From contig NZ_JARLLG010000003.1 of assembly GCF_029382255.1 (NCBI RefSeq), positions 62,001-126,000 on the forward strand: 64,000 nucleotides of DNA, read 5' to 3'. This DNA is from Isoptericola croceus. Lineage in GTDB: Bacteria > Actinomycetota > Actinomycetes > Actinomycetales > Cellulomonadaceae. Positions 1-9,064 of the stretch are shown here, in pieces; the first letter of the stretch is position 1; every line of letters starts with the position of its first letter. A program made the position numbers and the translations under genes. The notes under the pieces were generated by a model. It ran no database searches, was not told where the DNA came from, and saw only the letters and a program-made list of their open reading frames with translations.

Positions 1-200
1 TCGTGGTGGTGGCGACCAACGCAGGCGCCCGCGACGCCGGGCTGCGCGCCGGTGACTTCGTCAAGGCGGCGGCGAAGACGCTCGGTGGCGGTGGCGGCGG
101 CAAGCCGGACCTCGCGCAGGGCGGAGGCTCGGACATCACGGCCGTGCCGGCCGCCCTCGACGGTGTGACCTCGGCGGTGCGCGAGGTCGTCGGTGCCTGA
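1..200 (+). CDS. alaS: Alanyl-tRNA synthetase, C-terminal end (partial)
   Basis: This is the last 65 residues of a gene that begins before the window. The visible part reads [20 protein letters not shown] followed by a Gly-rich stretch and a KPDLAQGGG motif. That pattern is characteristic of the C-terminal DHHA1-type domain of alanyl-tRNA synthetase, which charges tRNA-Ala in the cytoplasm. The stop codon lies 8 bases inside the start of ruvX, so the two genes are translationally coupled. The alaS-ruvX-mltG-aroE order is usual in Actinobacteria and supports the call. The catalytic and editing domains are outside the window. Confidence 0.9.
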   Translation, partial: VVVATNAGARDAGLRAGDFVKAAAKTLGGGGGGKPDLAQGGGSDITAVPAALDGVTSAVREVVGA

Positions 201-693
201 CCTCCCGCGCGGCGCACGTCTCGGTGTCGATGTCGGCAAGGCCCGCATCGGCCTGGCCGGCTCCGATCCCGACGGGCTGGTGGCCACGCCGGTGGAGACG
301 GTCGCGCGGGTGCTGGACGTGCCCGTGACGGACGACGGCAGGCCTGCGGTCACCGCCGACGTCGTGCGCATCGCTCATGAGGTGTCCGAGAGGTTCGCGG
401 CGGTCGTGTACGTGGGACTGCCGCGGCACCTCTCGGGCCACGAGGGTGCGGCGACGGCGGACGCGCGGACGTTCGCCGGGCGGCTTGCCCGTGAGATCGC
501 GCCTGTTCCGGTACACCTGGTCGATGAGAGAATGACCACGGTGACGGCTCACGCCCAGCTGCGGGCGGCAGGAAAGAAAACTGCCAGGCACAGACCCGTG
601 ATAGATCAGGCCGCAGCCGTTATCATTTTGCAACATGCACTCGATGTGGAGCGGACCTCGGCAGACCGGGCCGGCGAACGCGTCGAGGCGTGA
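193..693 (+). CDS. ruvX: RuvX/YqgF-type Holliday junction resolvase-like nuclease
   Basis: A 166-residue protein of the RNase H-fold YqgF family, thought to act in Holliday junction resolution and/or 16S pre-rRNA 5' processing. The N-terminal [15 protein letters not shown] motif (about residues 11-25) carries the first acidic active-site residue. VGLPRHLSG (about 75-83) is the family's central strand, and [10 protein letters not shown] (about 110-119) holds the conserved D-E pair. The late acidic/hydrophobic DQAAAVIIL segment completes the fold. The GTG start overlaps alaS by 8 bases. Length is usual for the family, with no oddities apart from a short disordered tail. Confidence 0.9.
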   Translation: MPDLPRGARLGVDVGKARIGLAGSDPDGLVATPVETVARVLDVPVTDDGRPAVTADVVRIAHEVSERFAAVVYVGLPRHLSGHEGAATADARTFAGRLAREIAPVPVHLVDERMTTVTAHAQLRAAGKKTARHRPVIDQAAAVIILQHALDVERTSADRAGERVEA

Positions 694-738
694 CGAACTC
701 ATGACCACTGTACGGACGACCCGAAGGATGATCCCGGC

Positions 739-1902
739 GTGACGGACCTCTTCGAGCCCTCGACGGCCGAGCGGCCGGCGCCCCCGCCGTCGCGTGTGCG
801 TTCCGCGGCGAGCAAGCGCGCGGCGCGCAAGCGCAGGCGTCGTCGTCAGCAGCGCACCGCGGTGATCCTGGTGCTGGTGCTCGGACTCATCGGCGCCGGC
901 GCCTACTTCTTCGGGGACCGGATCAGCAGCTCCCTGGGGGGCCTGGACCTCTCGTTCGGGTTCAACAGCGCTCCCGCCGACTACGAGGGCCCGGGGGTCG
1001 ATCCGGTGCAGGTCGTCATCCCTGAGGGCGCCACGGGCACGATGATGGGCACCGTGCTCGCCGAGGCCGACGTCGTCGCCAGCGTCGGCGCGTTCACCCA
1101 GGCGTTCGAGAGCTCGCCCGGGGCTGCGGGCATCCAGCCGGGCACCTACGAGCTCCACACGCAGATGAGTGCCCAGGGCGCCGTCCAAGCCTTGCTGACG
1201 AACGAAAAGGTCGAGACGAACGTCACGATCCCCGAGGGCTACACCGTCGACCAGATCATCGACCGCGTGGCGTCGGTCACCGAGTTCTCGCAGGAGGAGC
1301 TCGAGGAAGCGCTGGCGGACCCGAAGGCCATCGGTCTGCCCAAGGTGGCCGACGGCAGCGCGGAGGGCTGGCTGTTCCCCAAGACGTACAGCGTGCAGCC
1401 CGACGACACGGCGGTCGACCTGCTGGCGACGATGATCGACCAGACCAAGGCCGAGCTCGACTCCCTCGGTGTCGACAACGGGCACCGGCAGGACGTGCTG
1501 ACCAAGGCCTCGCTCATCGAACGAGAGGCGAAGACCGACGAACATCGGGCGAAGATGGCGCGCGCTATCGAGAACCGGTTGGAGCGTGAGATCCCGCTGG
1601 GCATCGATGCGTCGACTGCCTACGGCATCGACAAGCCGGGCACGGAACTGACCCACGCAGACAATCAAGACCTGAGCAACCCGTACTCGTTGTATGCGCG
1701 CACCGGTCTGCCGCCAGCACCTATTGCGAACCCGGGGACTGCGTCCGTGGAGGCCGTCGTGAATCCGGCCGACGGCGACTGGATCTTCTGGGTGACCGTC
1801 AATCTTGAGACGGGAGAGACAAAGTTCTCGGAGACACGAGAGGAACACGAGCGGTACGTGCAGGAGCTGCGCGCCTGGGAAGAGGAGAACGGCTACCGAT
1901 GA
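739..1902 (+). CDS. mltG: Endolytic murein transglycosylase MltG
   Basis: A 387-residue single-pass membrane enzyme that cleaves nascent glycan strands and so limits peptidoglycan chain length. It has a basic cytoplasmic N-terminus (Arg/Lys-rich, residues 24-39) and a membrane segment at about 41-58. A LysM-like region follows (VVIPEGATG and NVTIPEGYTV), then the YceG catalytic domain. The catalytic glutamate is visible as E261 in ASLIEREAK, and the closing GLPPAPIANPG motif is present. It starts with GTG, and its stop codon overlaps the aroE ATG by four bases. An mltG-aroE pair is normal in Actinobacteria. Confidence 0.93.
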   Translation: MTDLFEPSTAERPAPPPSRVRSAASKRAARKRRRRRQQRTAVILVLVLGLIGAGAYFFGDRISSSLGGLDLSFGFNSAPADYEGPGVDPVQVVIPEGATGTMMGTVLAEADVVASVGAFTQAFESSPGAAGIQPGTYELHTQMSAQGAVQALLTNEKVETNVTIPEGYTVDQIIDRVASVTEFSQEELEEALADPKAIGLPKVADGSAEGWLFPKTYSVQPDDTAVDLLATMIDQTKAELDSLGVDNGHRQDVLTKASLIEREAKTDEHRAKMARAIENRLEREIPLGIDASTAYGIDKPGTELTHADNQDLSNPYSLYARTGLPPAPIANPGTASVEAVVNPADGDWIFWVTVNLETGETKFSETREEHERYVQELRAWEEENGYR

Positions 1903-2780
1903 GCCTCTCCCGGCGCGCGGCCGTCATCGGTCATCCTGTCGGGCACTCGCTGTCGCCGGTGCTGCACACCGCCGCCTATGACGCCCTCGGCCTGGGCGGA
2001 TGGCAGTACACGGCCGTCGACACGACGGTCGAGCGGCTGGCGGAGGTCGTCGACGACCTCGACCTCGGCTGGGCGGGTCTGAGCGTGACCATGCCGCTCA
2101 AGCACGCCGTGATGGACCTCGTCGACCACGTCGACCCGCTCGCCCAGGCGGTCGGAGCGGTCAACACGGTCCTGGTGGCACCGTCCCAGGGCGGCATCAC
2201 GCTGACCGGGACCAACACGGACGTCTACGGCCTGGTCGAGGCGATCCGGGAGGGTCTGGTCGAGCGGCATGGCAGCCGGGACGCGGCGGTGCGGGACGCC
2301 GTCGTGCTCGGTGGGGGAGCGACGGCCGCGTCCACCCTGGCCGCGCTCGGCGAGCTCGGCTGCACGAGCCCGTTGGTGCTCGTGCGCAGCCTGGCCCGGG
2401 CATCGGGCCTGCAGGAGGCCGCCGCGCGGATGGGCGTCACGCCCCGCTTCGAGGTGCTCGAGCCGGCCGCCGCGCCCGCGGTGCTCACGCGTGCCGATGC
2501 CGTGGTCTCCACGATGCCGGCGCACGCGGCCGACCCGGTCGCGGACGCGCTGGGGCAGCACGGCGACCGCCCGGCCGGCGTGCTGCTGGACGTCGTCTAC
2601 GACCCGCGGCCCACGGCACTCTCGCAGGCCTGGGTGGCCCACGGCGGCACGGTCGTCGGCGGCGAGCGCATGCTCCTGCACCAGGCGGTCGAGCAGGTCC
2701 GGCTGATGACCGGCCGGCCCGGCCCGGTGGCGGTGATGGATGCCGCGCTCCAGGGCGTCCTGACCGCCGACGCCGCCTGA
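1899..2780 (+). CDS. aroE: Shikimate dehydrogenase
   Basis: A 293-residue NADP-dependent enzyme that reduces 3-dehydroshikimate to shikimate, the fourth step of the shikimate pathway. The substrate site appears as [10 protein letters not shown] (11-20). The catalytic lysine is K68 in SVTMPLK and the paired aspartate is D108 in TGTNTDVYG. The nucleotide-binding loop is [11 protein letters not shown]. The gene starts in an ATGA overlap with mltG and is followed after 76 bp by aroC. AroE-type paralogues such as quinate dehydrogenases exist, but the aro gene context favours AroE. Confidence 0.92.
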   Translation: MSLSRRAAVIGHPVGHSLSPVLHTAAYDALGLGGWQYTAVDTTVERLAEVVDDLDLGWAGLSVTMPLKHAVMDLVDHVDPLAQAVGAVNTVLVAPSQGGITLTGTNTDVYGLVEAIREGLVERHGSRDAAVRDAVVLGGGATAASTLAALGELGCTSPLVLVRSLARASGLQEAAARMGVTPRFEVLEPAAAPAVLTRADAVVSTMPAHAADPVADALGQHGDRPAGVLLDVVYDPRPTALSQAWVAHGGTVVGGERMLLHQAVEQVRLMTGRPGPVAVMDAALQGVLTADAA

Positions 2781-2856
2781 CCGTCACGTCCACCGCGCCG
2801 TCCGGCATCCGGCCGTTCGTCCCGTCGGTCGGGACGAGCGTGAAAGAATCGCGACC

Positions 2857-4074
2857 ATGCTGCGCTGGTTGACCTCGGGAGAGTCGCACGGTCAGGCCCT
2901 GGTCGGGGTGATGGAGGGTCTGCCCGCGGGGGTGGAGCTCGTCACCTCCGACATCCAGGACGCCCTGGCCCGCCGCCGCCTCGGCTACGGCCGCGGTGCG
3001 CGGATGAAGTTCGAGCAGGACGCCGTGCGCGTCCTGGGGGGCCTGCGCCACGGCGTGACGCAGGGCGGCCCGCTCGCGATCGAGGTGGGCAACACCGAGT
3101 GGCCCAAGTGGGTCGACGTGATGTCGGCCGACCCGGTGCCGCCGGAGGCGCTCAAGGTCGACGCCGGCACCGGCGACGAGCGCGAGATCGCGCGCAACCG
3201 CCCGCTCACCCGCCCCCGTCCCGGTCATGCCGACCTCGTGGGCATGCGCAAGTACGGGTTCGACGACGCCCGTCCCGTCCTGGAGCGCGCCAGCGCTCGG
3301 GAGACGGCCACCCGTGTGGCCCTGGGCGTGGCCGCGGCGAAGTTCCTCGAGCAGGCGCTCGGGGTACGCCTCGTCAGCCACGTGACGTCCATCGGTCCGG
3401 TCGAGGTCCCCGAGGACGCCGACCTGCCGACGCCGGACGACGTCGCGGCGCTCGACGCCGACCCCGTGCGCTGCTTCGACGACGCCACGAGCGAGGCGAT
3501 GGTCGCGGAGATCGATGCCTGCCGCAAGGACGGCGACACCCTGGGCGGGGTCGTGGAGGTCCTCGCCTACGGCGTGCCCACCGGGCTCGGCACGTACGCA
3601 CACTCCGACCGCCGCCTCGACGCGCGCCTCGCTGCCACCCTGATGGGGATCCAGGCGATCAAGGGTGTCGCCGTCGGCGACGGGTTCCGTACCGCGCAGC
3701 GCCGCGGCTCGGCGGCGCACGACGAGATCGAGCGGGATGCCGACGGCCGCATCCGGCGCCGGTCCAACCGTGCCGGCGGCATCGAGGGCGGCATGTCCAA
3801 CGGCGAGGTCGTCCGGGTCTCGGCCGCGATGAAGCCGATCTCCACCGTGCCACGCGCCCTGGCCACGGTGGACGTAGCCACCGGTGAGGCCGTGACGGCG
3901 CACCACCAGCGCTCGGACGTGTGCGCGGTGCCGCCCGCGGCCGTCGTCGCCGAGGCGATGGTGGCCCTCGAGCTGGCGCAGGCCGCGCTGGAGAAGTTCG
4001 GTGGCGACTCGGTGGCCGAGGTCCGGCGCAATGCCGAGGCCTACCTCGCGTCCATCCCGGAGCTGTTGCGATGA
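2857..4074 (+). CDS. aroC: Chorismate synthase
   Basis: A 405-residue FMN-dependent enzyme converting EPSP to chorismate, the last shikimate step. The N-terminus [20 protein letters not shown] is the family signature. The basic segments [13 protein letters not shown] and [11 protein letters not shown] and the later [13 protein letters not shown] motif are all present. An AAGAAT box at 2844-2849 sits 7 nt before the ATG and could drive a leaderless transcript starting here, which would make aroC-aroK-aroB its own unit. The stop overlaps the aroK ATG by four bases. Length is typical. Confidence 0.95.
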   Translation: MLRWLTSGESHGQALVGVMEGLPAGVELVTSDIQDALARRRLGYGRGARMKFEQDAVRVLGGLRHGVTQGGPLAIEVGNTEWPKWVDVMSADPVPPEALKVDAGTGDEREIARNRPLTRPRPGHADLVGMRKYGFDDARPVLERASARETATRVALGVAAAKFLEQALGVRLVSHVTSIGPVEVPEDADLPTPDDVAALDADPVRCFDDATSEAMVAEIDACRKDGDTLGGVVEVLAYGVPTGLGTYAHSDRRLDARLAATLMGIQAIKGVAVGDGFRTAQRRGSAAHDEIERDADGRIRRRSNRAGGIEGGMSNGEVVRVSAAMKPISTVPRALATVDVATGEAVTAHHQRSDVCAVPPAAVVAEAMVALELAQAALEKFGGDSVAEVRRNAEAYLASIPELLR

Positions 4075-4598
4075 CGGACGCGCAGCCGCGGCTGGTGCTC
4101 ATCGGCCCGCCCGGCAGCGGCAAGACCACCGTCGGGACGATCCTCGCCAGGAAGCTGTCCGCAGCGTTCCGTGACACGGACGCCGACGTCGAGCGGATGG
4201 CGGGCAAGGCCGTGGCCGACATCTTCGTCGAGGACGGTGAGCCCCACTTCCGCGACCTGGAGCGCGAGGCCGTTACGACGGCGCTCGCGACGCATCCCGG
4301 TGTGCTGGCCCTGGGCGGTGGCGCGGTGATGGACGCCCACACCCAGAGCGCGCTGGCGGGCTATGCAGCCGGAGGCGGCGTCGTCGTCTTCCTGGACGTG
4401 TCCCTCGCGCACGCCGCCCCGCGCGTCGGGTTCAACCAGGCTCGGCCGCTCCTCGTCGGCAACCCGCGGGCCCGCTGGGCCGAGCTCATGGCGGCGCGCC
4501 GCCCCACCTACGAACGGCTGGCGACGCTGCGCGTGCACTCGGACGGCCGCACGGCGCACGAGATGGCCGATCAGATCCACCAGGAGGTACAGCCATGA
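4071..4598 (+). CDS. aroK: Shikimate kinase
   Basis: A 175-residue P-loop kinase that phosphorylates shikimate at the 3-hydroxyl. The Walker A loop is [13 protein letters not shown], the shikimate-binding aspartate region is FRDTDADVE, the second Gly-rich element is LALGGGAVM, and the lid region is FNQARPLL. The ATG at 4071 was chosen over longer in-frame extensions because it sits in the ATGA overlap with aroC and gives the usual family length. The stop in turn overlaps the aroB ATG, so aroC, aroK and aroB are tightly coupled. Confidence 0.93.
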   Translation: MTDAQPRLVLIGPPGSGKTTVGTILARKLSAAFRDTDADVERMAGKAVADIFVEDGEPHFRDLEREAVTTALATHPGVLALGGGAVMDAHTQSALAGYAAGGGVVVFLDVSLAHAAPRVGFNQARPLLVGNPRARWAELMAARRPTYERLATLRVHSDGRTAHEMADQIHQEVQP

Positions 4599-5737
4599 CG
4601 GTCCGGGTGACCGTGAACGGGGCCAAGCCCTACGACGTCGTCATCGGGCGGCACCTGCTCGGCGAGCTGCCGAGCCTGCTGGGTCCGGACGTCCGCCGCG
4701 TGCTGGTGATGCACCCGGCGTCCCTGGAGGCGACGGGCGAGGCGGTCCGTGAGGACCTGGTGGCCCAGGGCTACGAGGCGTTCGCCGCAGAGCTGCCGGA
4801 CGCCGAGGAGCAGAAGACGGCCCAGGTGGCCGCGTTCTGCTGGCAGGTCATGGGCCAGGCGGACTTCACGCGCTCCGACGCGATCGTGTCGGTCGGCGGC
4901 GGCGCGACGACGGATCTCGCCGGGTTCGTGGCGGCCACCTGGCTGCGCGGCATCAAGGTGGTGCACGTGCCGACCACGCTGCTCGCCATGGTGGACGCCG
5001 CGGTGGGCGGCAAGACGGGCATCAACACGGCCGAGGGCAAGAATCTCGTGGGCGCCTTCCACCCGCCGGCGGGCGTGCTGTGCGATCTGGCCGCCCTGGA
5101 GTCGCTGGACCGCTGGGACCTGGTGGCAGGCATGGCCGAGGTGATCAAGACCGGCTTCATCGCCGACGAACGGATCCTCGAGCTGACCGAGGAGCACGCC
5201 GTGGCGATCCGCGAGTGGGCGGGCTCCGACGCCAGCGACGAGACCTGGGCGGTGCTGACCGAGCTCATCGAACGCGCGGTGCGCGTCAAGGCCCGGGTGG
5301 TGGGGGAGGACCTCACCGAGCAGGGCCTGCGCGAGATCCTCAACTACGGCCACACCCTCGGCCATGCGATCGAGCTGGTCGAGCGCTACCAGCTGCGCCA
5401 CGGGGCCGCGGTGGCCGTCGGCATGGTGTTCGCCGCAGAGCTCGGCCGGCTCGCCGGCAAGCTGGACGACGCCGTGGTCGACCGTCACCGGGAGATCCTC
5501 ACGGCGGTGGGTCTGCCCACCACCTATCGCGGGGACCGCTGGGACCAGCTGCTCGCCGCGATGCGCCGCGACAAGAAGGCCCGGGGTGACCTGCTGCGCT
5601 TCGTGGTGCTGGACGACATCGCCAGACCGGTCCGCCTCGAGGGCCCCGATCCGACGGTGCTCGCCGCCGCCTACGCGGAGATCTCGAAGGAGCCGCCGAC
5701 GGGCGGCCCGGGCGTCCCGGTCCGGCTCGGCGGCTGA
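4595..5737 (+). CDS. aroB: 3-Dehydroquinate synthase
   Basis: A 380-residue NAD- and divalent-metal-dependent enzyme that cyclises DAHP to 3-dehydroquinate. The NAD-binding stretch [20 protein letters not shown], the [20 protein letters not shown] motif and the metal ligands (E in [10 protein letters not shown] in [11 protein letters not shown]) are all visible. It is the last gene of the aroC-aroK-aroB run. The next pathway gene, aroQ, usually adjacent, is displaced by about 8.6 kb of unrelated genes. Length and motifs are normal. Confidence 0.94.
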   Translation: MTVRVTVNGAKPYDVVIGRHLLGELPSLLGPDVRRVLVMHPASLEATGEAVREDLVAQGYEAFAAELPDAEEQKTAQVAAFCWQVMGQADFTRSDAIVSVGGGATTDLAGFVAATWLRGIKVVHVPTTLLAMVDAAVGGKTGINTAEGKNLVGAFHPPAGVLCDLAALESLDRWDLVAGMAEVIKTGFIADERILELTEEHAVAIREWAGSDASDETWAVLTELIERAVRVKARVVGEDLTEQGLREILNYGHTLGHAIELVERYQLRHGAAVAVGMVFAAELGRLAGKLDDAVVDRHREILTAVGLPTTYRGDRWDQLLAAMRRDKKARGDLLRFVVLDDIARPVRLEGPDPTVLAAAYAEISKEPPTGGPGVPVRLGG

Positions 5738-5743
5738 GGAGCG

Positions 5744-5759
5744 GCTTAAGCGTTTCAGC
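5744..5759. promoter_or_regulatory. LacI-type operator upstream of the CBM2 esterase
   Basis: GCTTAAGCGTTTCAGC is an imperfect palindrome (12 of 16 positions symmetric) with the central C-G of LacI-family operators. It lies about 67 bp before the esterase ATG, immediately after aroB. LacI regulators that sense plant oligosaccharides commonly use such sites in actinobacterial glycan-degradation genes. No LacI gene is in the window. Confidence 0.55.
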
Positions 5760-5825
5760 CGGTGCGTGTCGTCAGCGCCGTCGGTCATCCTGGGCCAGAG
5801 ACCACCGTCCACCCAGGAGGCACCC

Positions 5826-7139
5826 ATGACGACCGACACTGCGCCGTCGGCGCGGACCCGCCCGCGCCTCCGACGTGCCGGCGCAGCCCTGGCGGCGCTC
5901 GTGCTGCCGCTCGGCGTGGCCGCCCCGCCGGCCGCCGCGGCGACGCTGGCCCCCGTGGAGGACTTCGGCGCCAACCCCAGCGGCCTGAACATGTACGCCT
6001 ACGTCCCCGACGCGGTAGCCGACGGCGCCGTCAGCGACCCGGCGCTGCTCGTCGGGGTGCACTGGTGCTCCGGGTCGGCCCAGGCGTACTACGACGGGAC
6101 CGCGGAGTGGCGACAGGCGGCGGACGAGCACGGGTTCGTCATCGTCTACCCGGAGAACGAGCGGGCGGACGGCTGCTTCGACGTCGCCAGCCCGGAGGCG
6201 ATGCAGCGTGGCGGCGCGTCCGACCCGACGGGGATCATGTCGATGGTGAACCATGCCGTGGACGCCTACGGGATCGACACCGAGCGGATCTACGTCACCG
6301 GGATCTCGTCCGGGGCGATGATGACCAACCTGCTGGCCGCGCAGTACCCGGACGTCTTCGCGGCGGGGGCGGCGTTCGCCGGTGTCCCGGCGACCTGCTT
6401 CGCGACGGGCAGCTCGACCCACCTGTGGAGCACGCAGTGCGCCCAGGGCGAGCTCGACCTCACCGGCGAGCAGTGGGCGCAGCGGGTGCGAGACATGAAC
6501 CCGGGGTACGCCGGTGCGTACCCGCGCATGCAGCTGTGGCACGGCGCCGAGGACGACGTGCTGTCCTACGCCAACCTCGGCGAGGCCGTCGAGCAGTGGA
6601 CCACGCTGCACGGCATCGACGAGAGCACCGCGCAGACGGACACACCCGAGGACGGCTGGGTCCGTACACGCTACGGCGCGGACGACGAGCCGCCGGTGGA
6701 GACGATCGTGCTGCCAGGCGTCGGGCACAACGTGGTGTCCTGGGGGATGGCCCCGTATGCGATCGACTTCCTGGGACTGGATGATCCCGGAGCCGGACCG
6801 GACCCCGATCCAGGTCCGACGCCGGACCCCGAGCCCACCGACCCGGGCAGCGGCGACTGCTCCGCGGTGCTCGTCGTCCAGCAGAGCTGGACGGGTGGGT
6901 TCACGGCCGCGGTCACCGTGACGGCCACGACACGGCTGGACGCGTGGCGTACCGTCGTCGAGCTGCCGGACGGCACGGCAGTGGTGACGCTCTGGAACGG
7001 CGACGTCGTGGGCGAGGATCCACTGGTCGTGACCAACGCCGCCTGGAACGGTGGCGTGGCCGCCGGCGGCACCGTCTCCTACGGCTTCAACGGCGCCGGT
7101 ACCGCGCCTGTGTCACCGCAGCCGGTCGAGTGCGGGTGA
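5826..7139 (+). CDS. Secreted CE1/PHB-depolymerase-type esterase with C-terminal CBM2
   Basis: A 437-residue exported protein, probably an acetylxylan or feruloyl esterase attached to cellulose. Residues 1-39 form a signal peptide (Arg-rich start, hydrophobic core, cleavage after AAA). An alpha/beta-hydrolase domain of the PHB-depolymerase/CE1 type follows, with the nucleophile serine in VTGISSGAMM, an aspartate in LWHGAEDDVLSY and the histidine in LPGVGHNVVSW. A Pro/Asp/Thr linker (about 320-343) leads to a family 2 carbohydrate-binding module recognisable by the QQSWTGGF start and its Trp residues. A strong AGGAGG ribosome site precedes the ATG. A LacI-type operator lies upstream. The exact substrate cannot be read from sequence. 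Confidence 0.85.
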   Translation: MTTDTAPSARTRPRLRRAGAALAALVLPLGVAAPPAAAATLAPVEDFGANPSGLNMYAYVPDAVADGAVSDPALLVGVHWCSGSAQAYYDGTAEWRQAADEHGFVIVYPENERADGCFDVASPEAMQRGGASDPTGIMSMVNHAVDAYGIDTERIYVTGISSGAMMTNLLAAQYPDVFAAGAAFAGVPATCFATGSSTHLWSTQCAQGELDLTGEQWAQRVRDMNPGYAGAYPRMQLWHGAEDDVLSYANLGEAVEQWTTLHGIDESTAQTDTPEDGWVRTRYGADDEPPVETIVLPGVGHNVVSWGMAPYAIDFLGLDDPGAGPDPDPGPTPDPEPTDPGSGDCSAVLVVQQSWTGGFTAAVTVTATTRLDAWRTVVELPDGTAVVTLWNGDVVGEDPLVVTNAAWNGGVAAGGTVSYGFNGAGTAPVSPQPVECG

Positions 7140-7172
7140 CGGGCTGAGCGCACGGCGGGCCGGGCGAGAGCG

Positions 7173-7973
7173 TCAGGCCCACAGCCCACGCTCGGCGAGC
7201 ACGTCGCGCAGCAGGTCCGCGCGGTCCGTGACGATGCCGTCGACGCCCAGGTCGATCAGGCGGCGCATCTCGCCCGGGTCGTTGACGGTCCAGACGTGCA
7301 CGAAGCGGCCGGCCCGGTGCGCGGCGGCGAGGGTCCGGGCGTCGACGACGGTCACGCCGTCCTCGTCGACCGGGACCTGCAGGGCGTCGACCCGCCGCAG
7401 CGCGGCCCGGACCAGCGGCTGTGCGCGCAGCCGCGCCCCCGCCAGGAAACCGACGACCTCGCTGCGCCCCGCGCTGGTGGCCACGGGGCGGGAGAGCCGT
7501 GCCAGCGTGGCACGACGCCGTGGGGGCGAGAACGAGGTGACGCACACCCGGTCGTGGCTGGCTGTCGCCTCGATCGCCGCAGCTGTCGCCTCGATCCCCG
7601 AGTCGCCCTTGACGTCGATGTTCACGCGCAGCCCGGGCCACGTGCCGAGCACGTCGCGCAGCAGCGGGACCGGCTCGGTGCCGCCGATCCGGGCCCGGCG
7701 CACCTCGTCCCAGCTGTGGTCCGCCACCAGCCCGCTGGCGTCCGTGGTGCGGTCCAGCGACTCGTCGTGCAGTGCCACGGCCACGCCGTCGCGCGTGCCG
7801 TGCGCGTCCGTCTCCACGTACCGGTAGCCGAGGTCGACCGCCGCCGCGAAGGCCGCCATCGAGTTCTCGAGGTTGGCGTGGCCGTGGGAGAAGCCCCGGT
7901 GCGCCAACGCCGCGACAGTGCCCCCGCCCGGGTCCCCGAAGTAGGGGTGCGGGGCGCGGCGCCCGTGGCTCAT
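7173..7973 (-). CDS. Glycerophosphodiester phosphodiesterase family protein
   Basis: A 266-residue GDPD-type TIM barrel that would hydrolyse glycerophosphodiesters to glycerol 3-phosphate and an alcohol. The metal and catalytic motif ALAHRGFSHGHANLENS, then YVETDAHGTRDGVAVALHDE with its catalytic histidine, and the late VWTVND motif are all present. No signal peptide is seen, so it is probably cytoplasmic. The ATG at 7973 overlaps the stop of the hydrolase gene upstream by four bases. The pair therefore forms an operon and may degrade lipid-derived material in sequence. Confidence 0.87.
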   Translation of the reverse strand: MSHGRRAPHPYFGDPGGGTVAALAHRGFSHGHANLENSMAAFAAAVDLGYRYVETDAHGTRDGVAVALHDESLDRTTDASGLVADHSWDEVRRARIGGTEPVPLLRDVLGTWPGLRVNIDVKGDSGIEATAAAIEATASHDRVCVTSFSPPRRRATLARLSRPVATSAGRSEVVGFLAGARLRAQPLVRAALRRVDALQVPVDEDGVTVVDARTLAAAHRAGRFVHVWTVNDPGEMRRLIDLGVDGIVTDRADLLRDVLAERGLWA

Positions 7974-8965
7974 GCCCGGACCTCCGGGAGCCGGTCCGCC
8001 AGGAACTGTGTCACGGCGCCGAGGTACTGCCGGCGAGGACCGTCCGCCGAGAGCGACAGGTCGTGCACCGCGTCGGCCACGACGATCTCGGTCACGTCCG
8101 CACCGAGCCGAGGAACGAGCCGAGCGATCTGCGCCGTGTCGAGCACCGTGTCCTGCCAGTCGAGTCCCGGGTTGTCGGGGCTGTCCGGCCCCGAGACGGC
8201 CGAACGTGCCGCCAGCACCGGGCAGGCGACGTCCAGGCCCCGGGCCAGTCGCAGCTGGGCCCGCCGCACCGCCCGCAACCAGGCCGCACGGGCCGGCTGC
8301 CCCTCCGGCTTCTTCAGCCGGGTGTCGAACCGCCACCGTCCGCCGTTGTCGGCGTGCTGATAGGTCGCGTAGACCGAGGGGTGCGTGCTCACGACCGCCA
8401 GCGGACGCAGCCGACCGAGCACCCCCAGCACCCCGGTGTTCACCTGCCGGGACAGCCACGACCCGGCCAGGTCCAGGAACGGCGAGTTCAGCACCAGGGC
8501 CTCCGGGCCGTCTCCGCCGCGGGCGTGCGACCACATCGTCGTCGTCAGTGCACCGGTGGAGTGGGCGTGCACCGCCACCGGCAGACCGGGCTCGAGCATG
8601 CGCACCTGCCGCAGCGCGGCATCGAGGTCGACGCCGAACTCCCGCAACGACGTCGTGAAGTGGGGTGGCAGCCCGGCCTCCGCGCCGGCGTCGTCGGACG
8701 GGCGCAGCAGCGAGCGCCCACCACGCCGCAGGTCGACCGCGTAGAAGGCGTAGCCCGCGTCACGGACGGCGTCGGCCAGGTGGGTCTGGAAGAAGTAGTC
8801 GTTGTAGCCGTGCACGTGCAGCACCACGCCACGCGCGGCACCGGGCCGTGCGTCAGGTCGCACGAGCGTCGCGGGGCCGAGGGGAGCCGAGACGAAGCCG
8901 TCGAGCAGCACGTCGGGTTCCCAGGCGAGGTCGTCGGGCGGCGGGACGTTCGGCAACGCTGACAC
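7970..8965 (-). CDS. Alpha/beta hydrolase, monoacylglycerol lipase-like
   Basis: A 331-residue alpha/beta hydrolase of the serine lipase (Hydrolase_4) type. It shows the oxyanion region LHVHGYNDYFFQTHLAD, the nucleophile elbow HAHSTGA and a late histidine in VVADAVHDLSLS. These suggest cleavage of monoacylglycerols or lysophospholipids, which would suit the downstream, translationally coupled phosphodiesterase gene. It starts with GTG at 8965. No export signal is visible. The substrate is inferred only from family and neighbour. Confidence 0.82.
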   Translation of the reverse strand: MSALPNVPPPDDLAWEPDVLLDGFVSAPLGPATLVRPDARPGAARGVVLHVHGYNDYFFQTHLADAVRDAGYAFYAVDLRRGGRSLLRPSDDAGAEAGLPPHFTTSLREFGVDLDAALRQVRMLEPGLPVAVHAHSTGALTTTMWSHARGGDGPEALVLNSPFLDLAGSWLSRQVNTGVLGVLGRLRPLAVVSTHPSVYATYQHADNGGRWRFDTRLKKPEGQPARAAWLRAVRRAQLRLARGLDVACPVLAARSAVSGPDSPDNPGLDWQDTVLDTAQIARLVPRLGADVTEIVVADAVHDLSLSADGPRRQYLGAVTQFLADRLPEVRA

Positions 8966-9064
8966 GGGGGTACCGTACGCCGCCGGGCACGCTCCGCGCC
9001 CGGCGACCGGGCCGACCGCGTGCCGTCACCCGGCGTTCACCCGGATGCGGCAGACTCGGCACCC

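Noticed and set aside
136-1848. A 570-codon open frame opposite ruvX and mltG
   Set aside because: It is antisense to two genes with clear catalytic motifs, is Arg/His-rich without family features, and reflects the lack of stops in GC-rich DNA.
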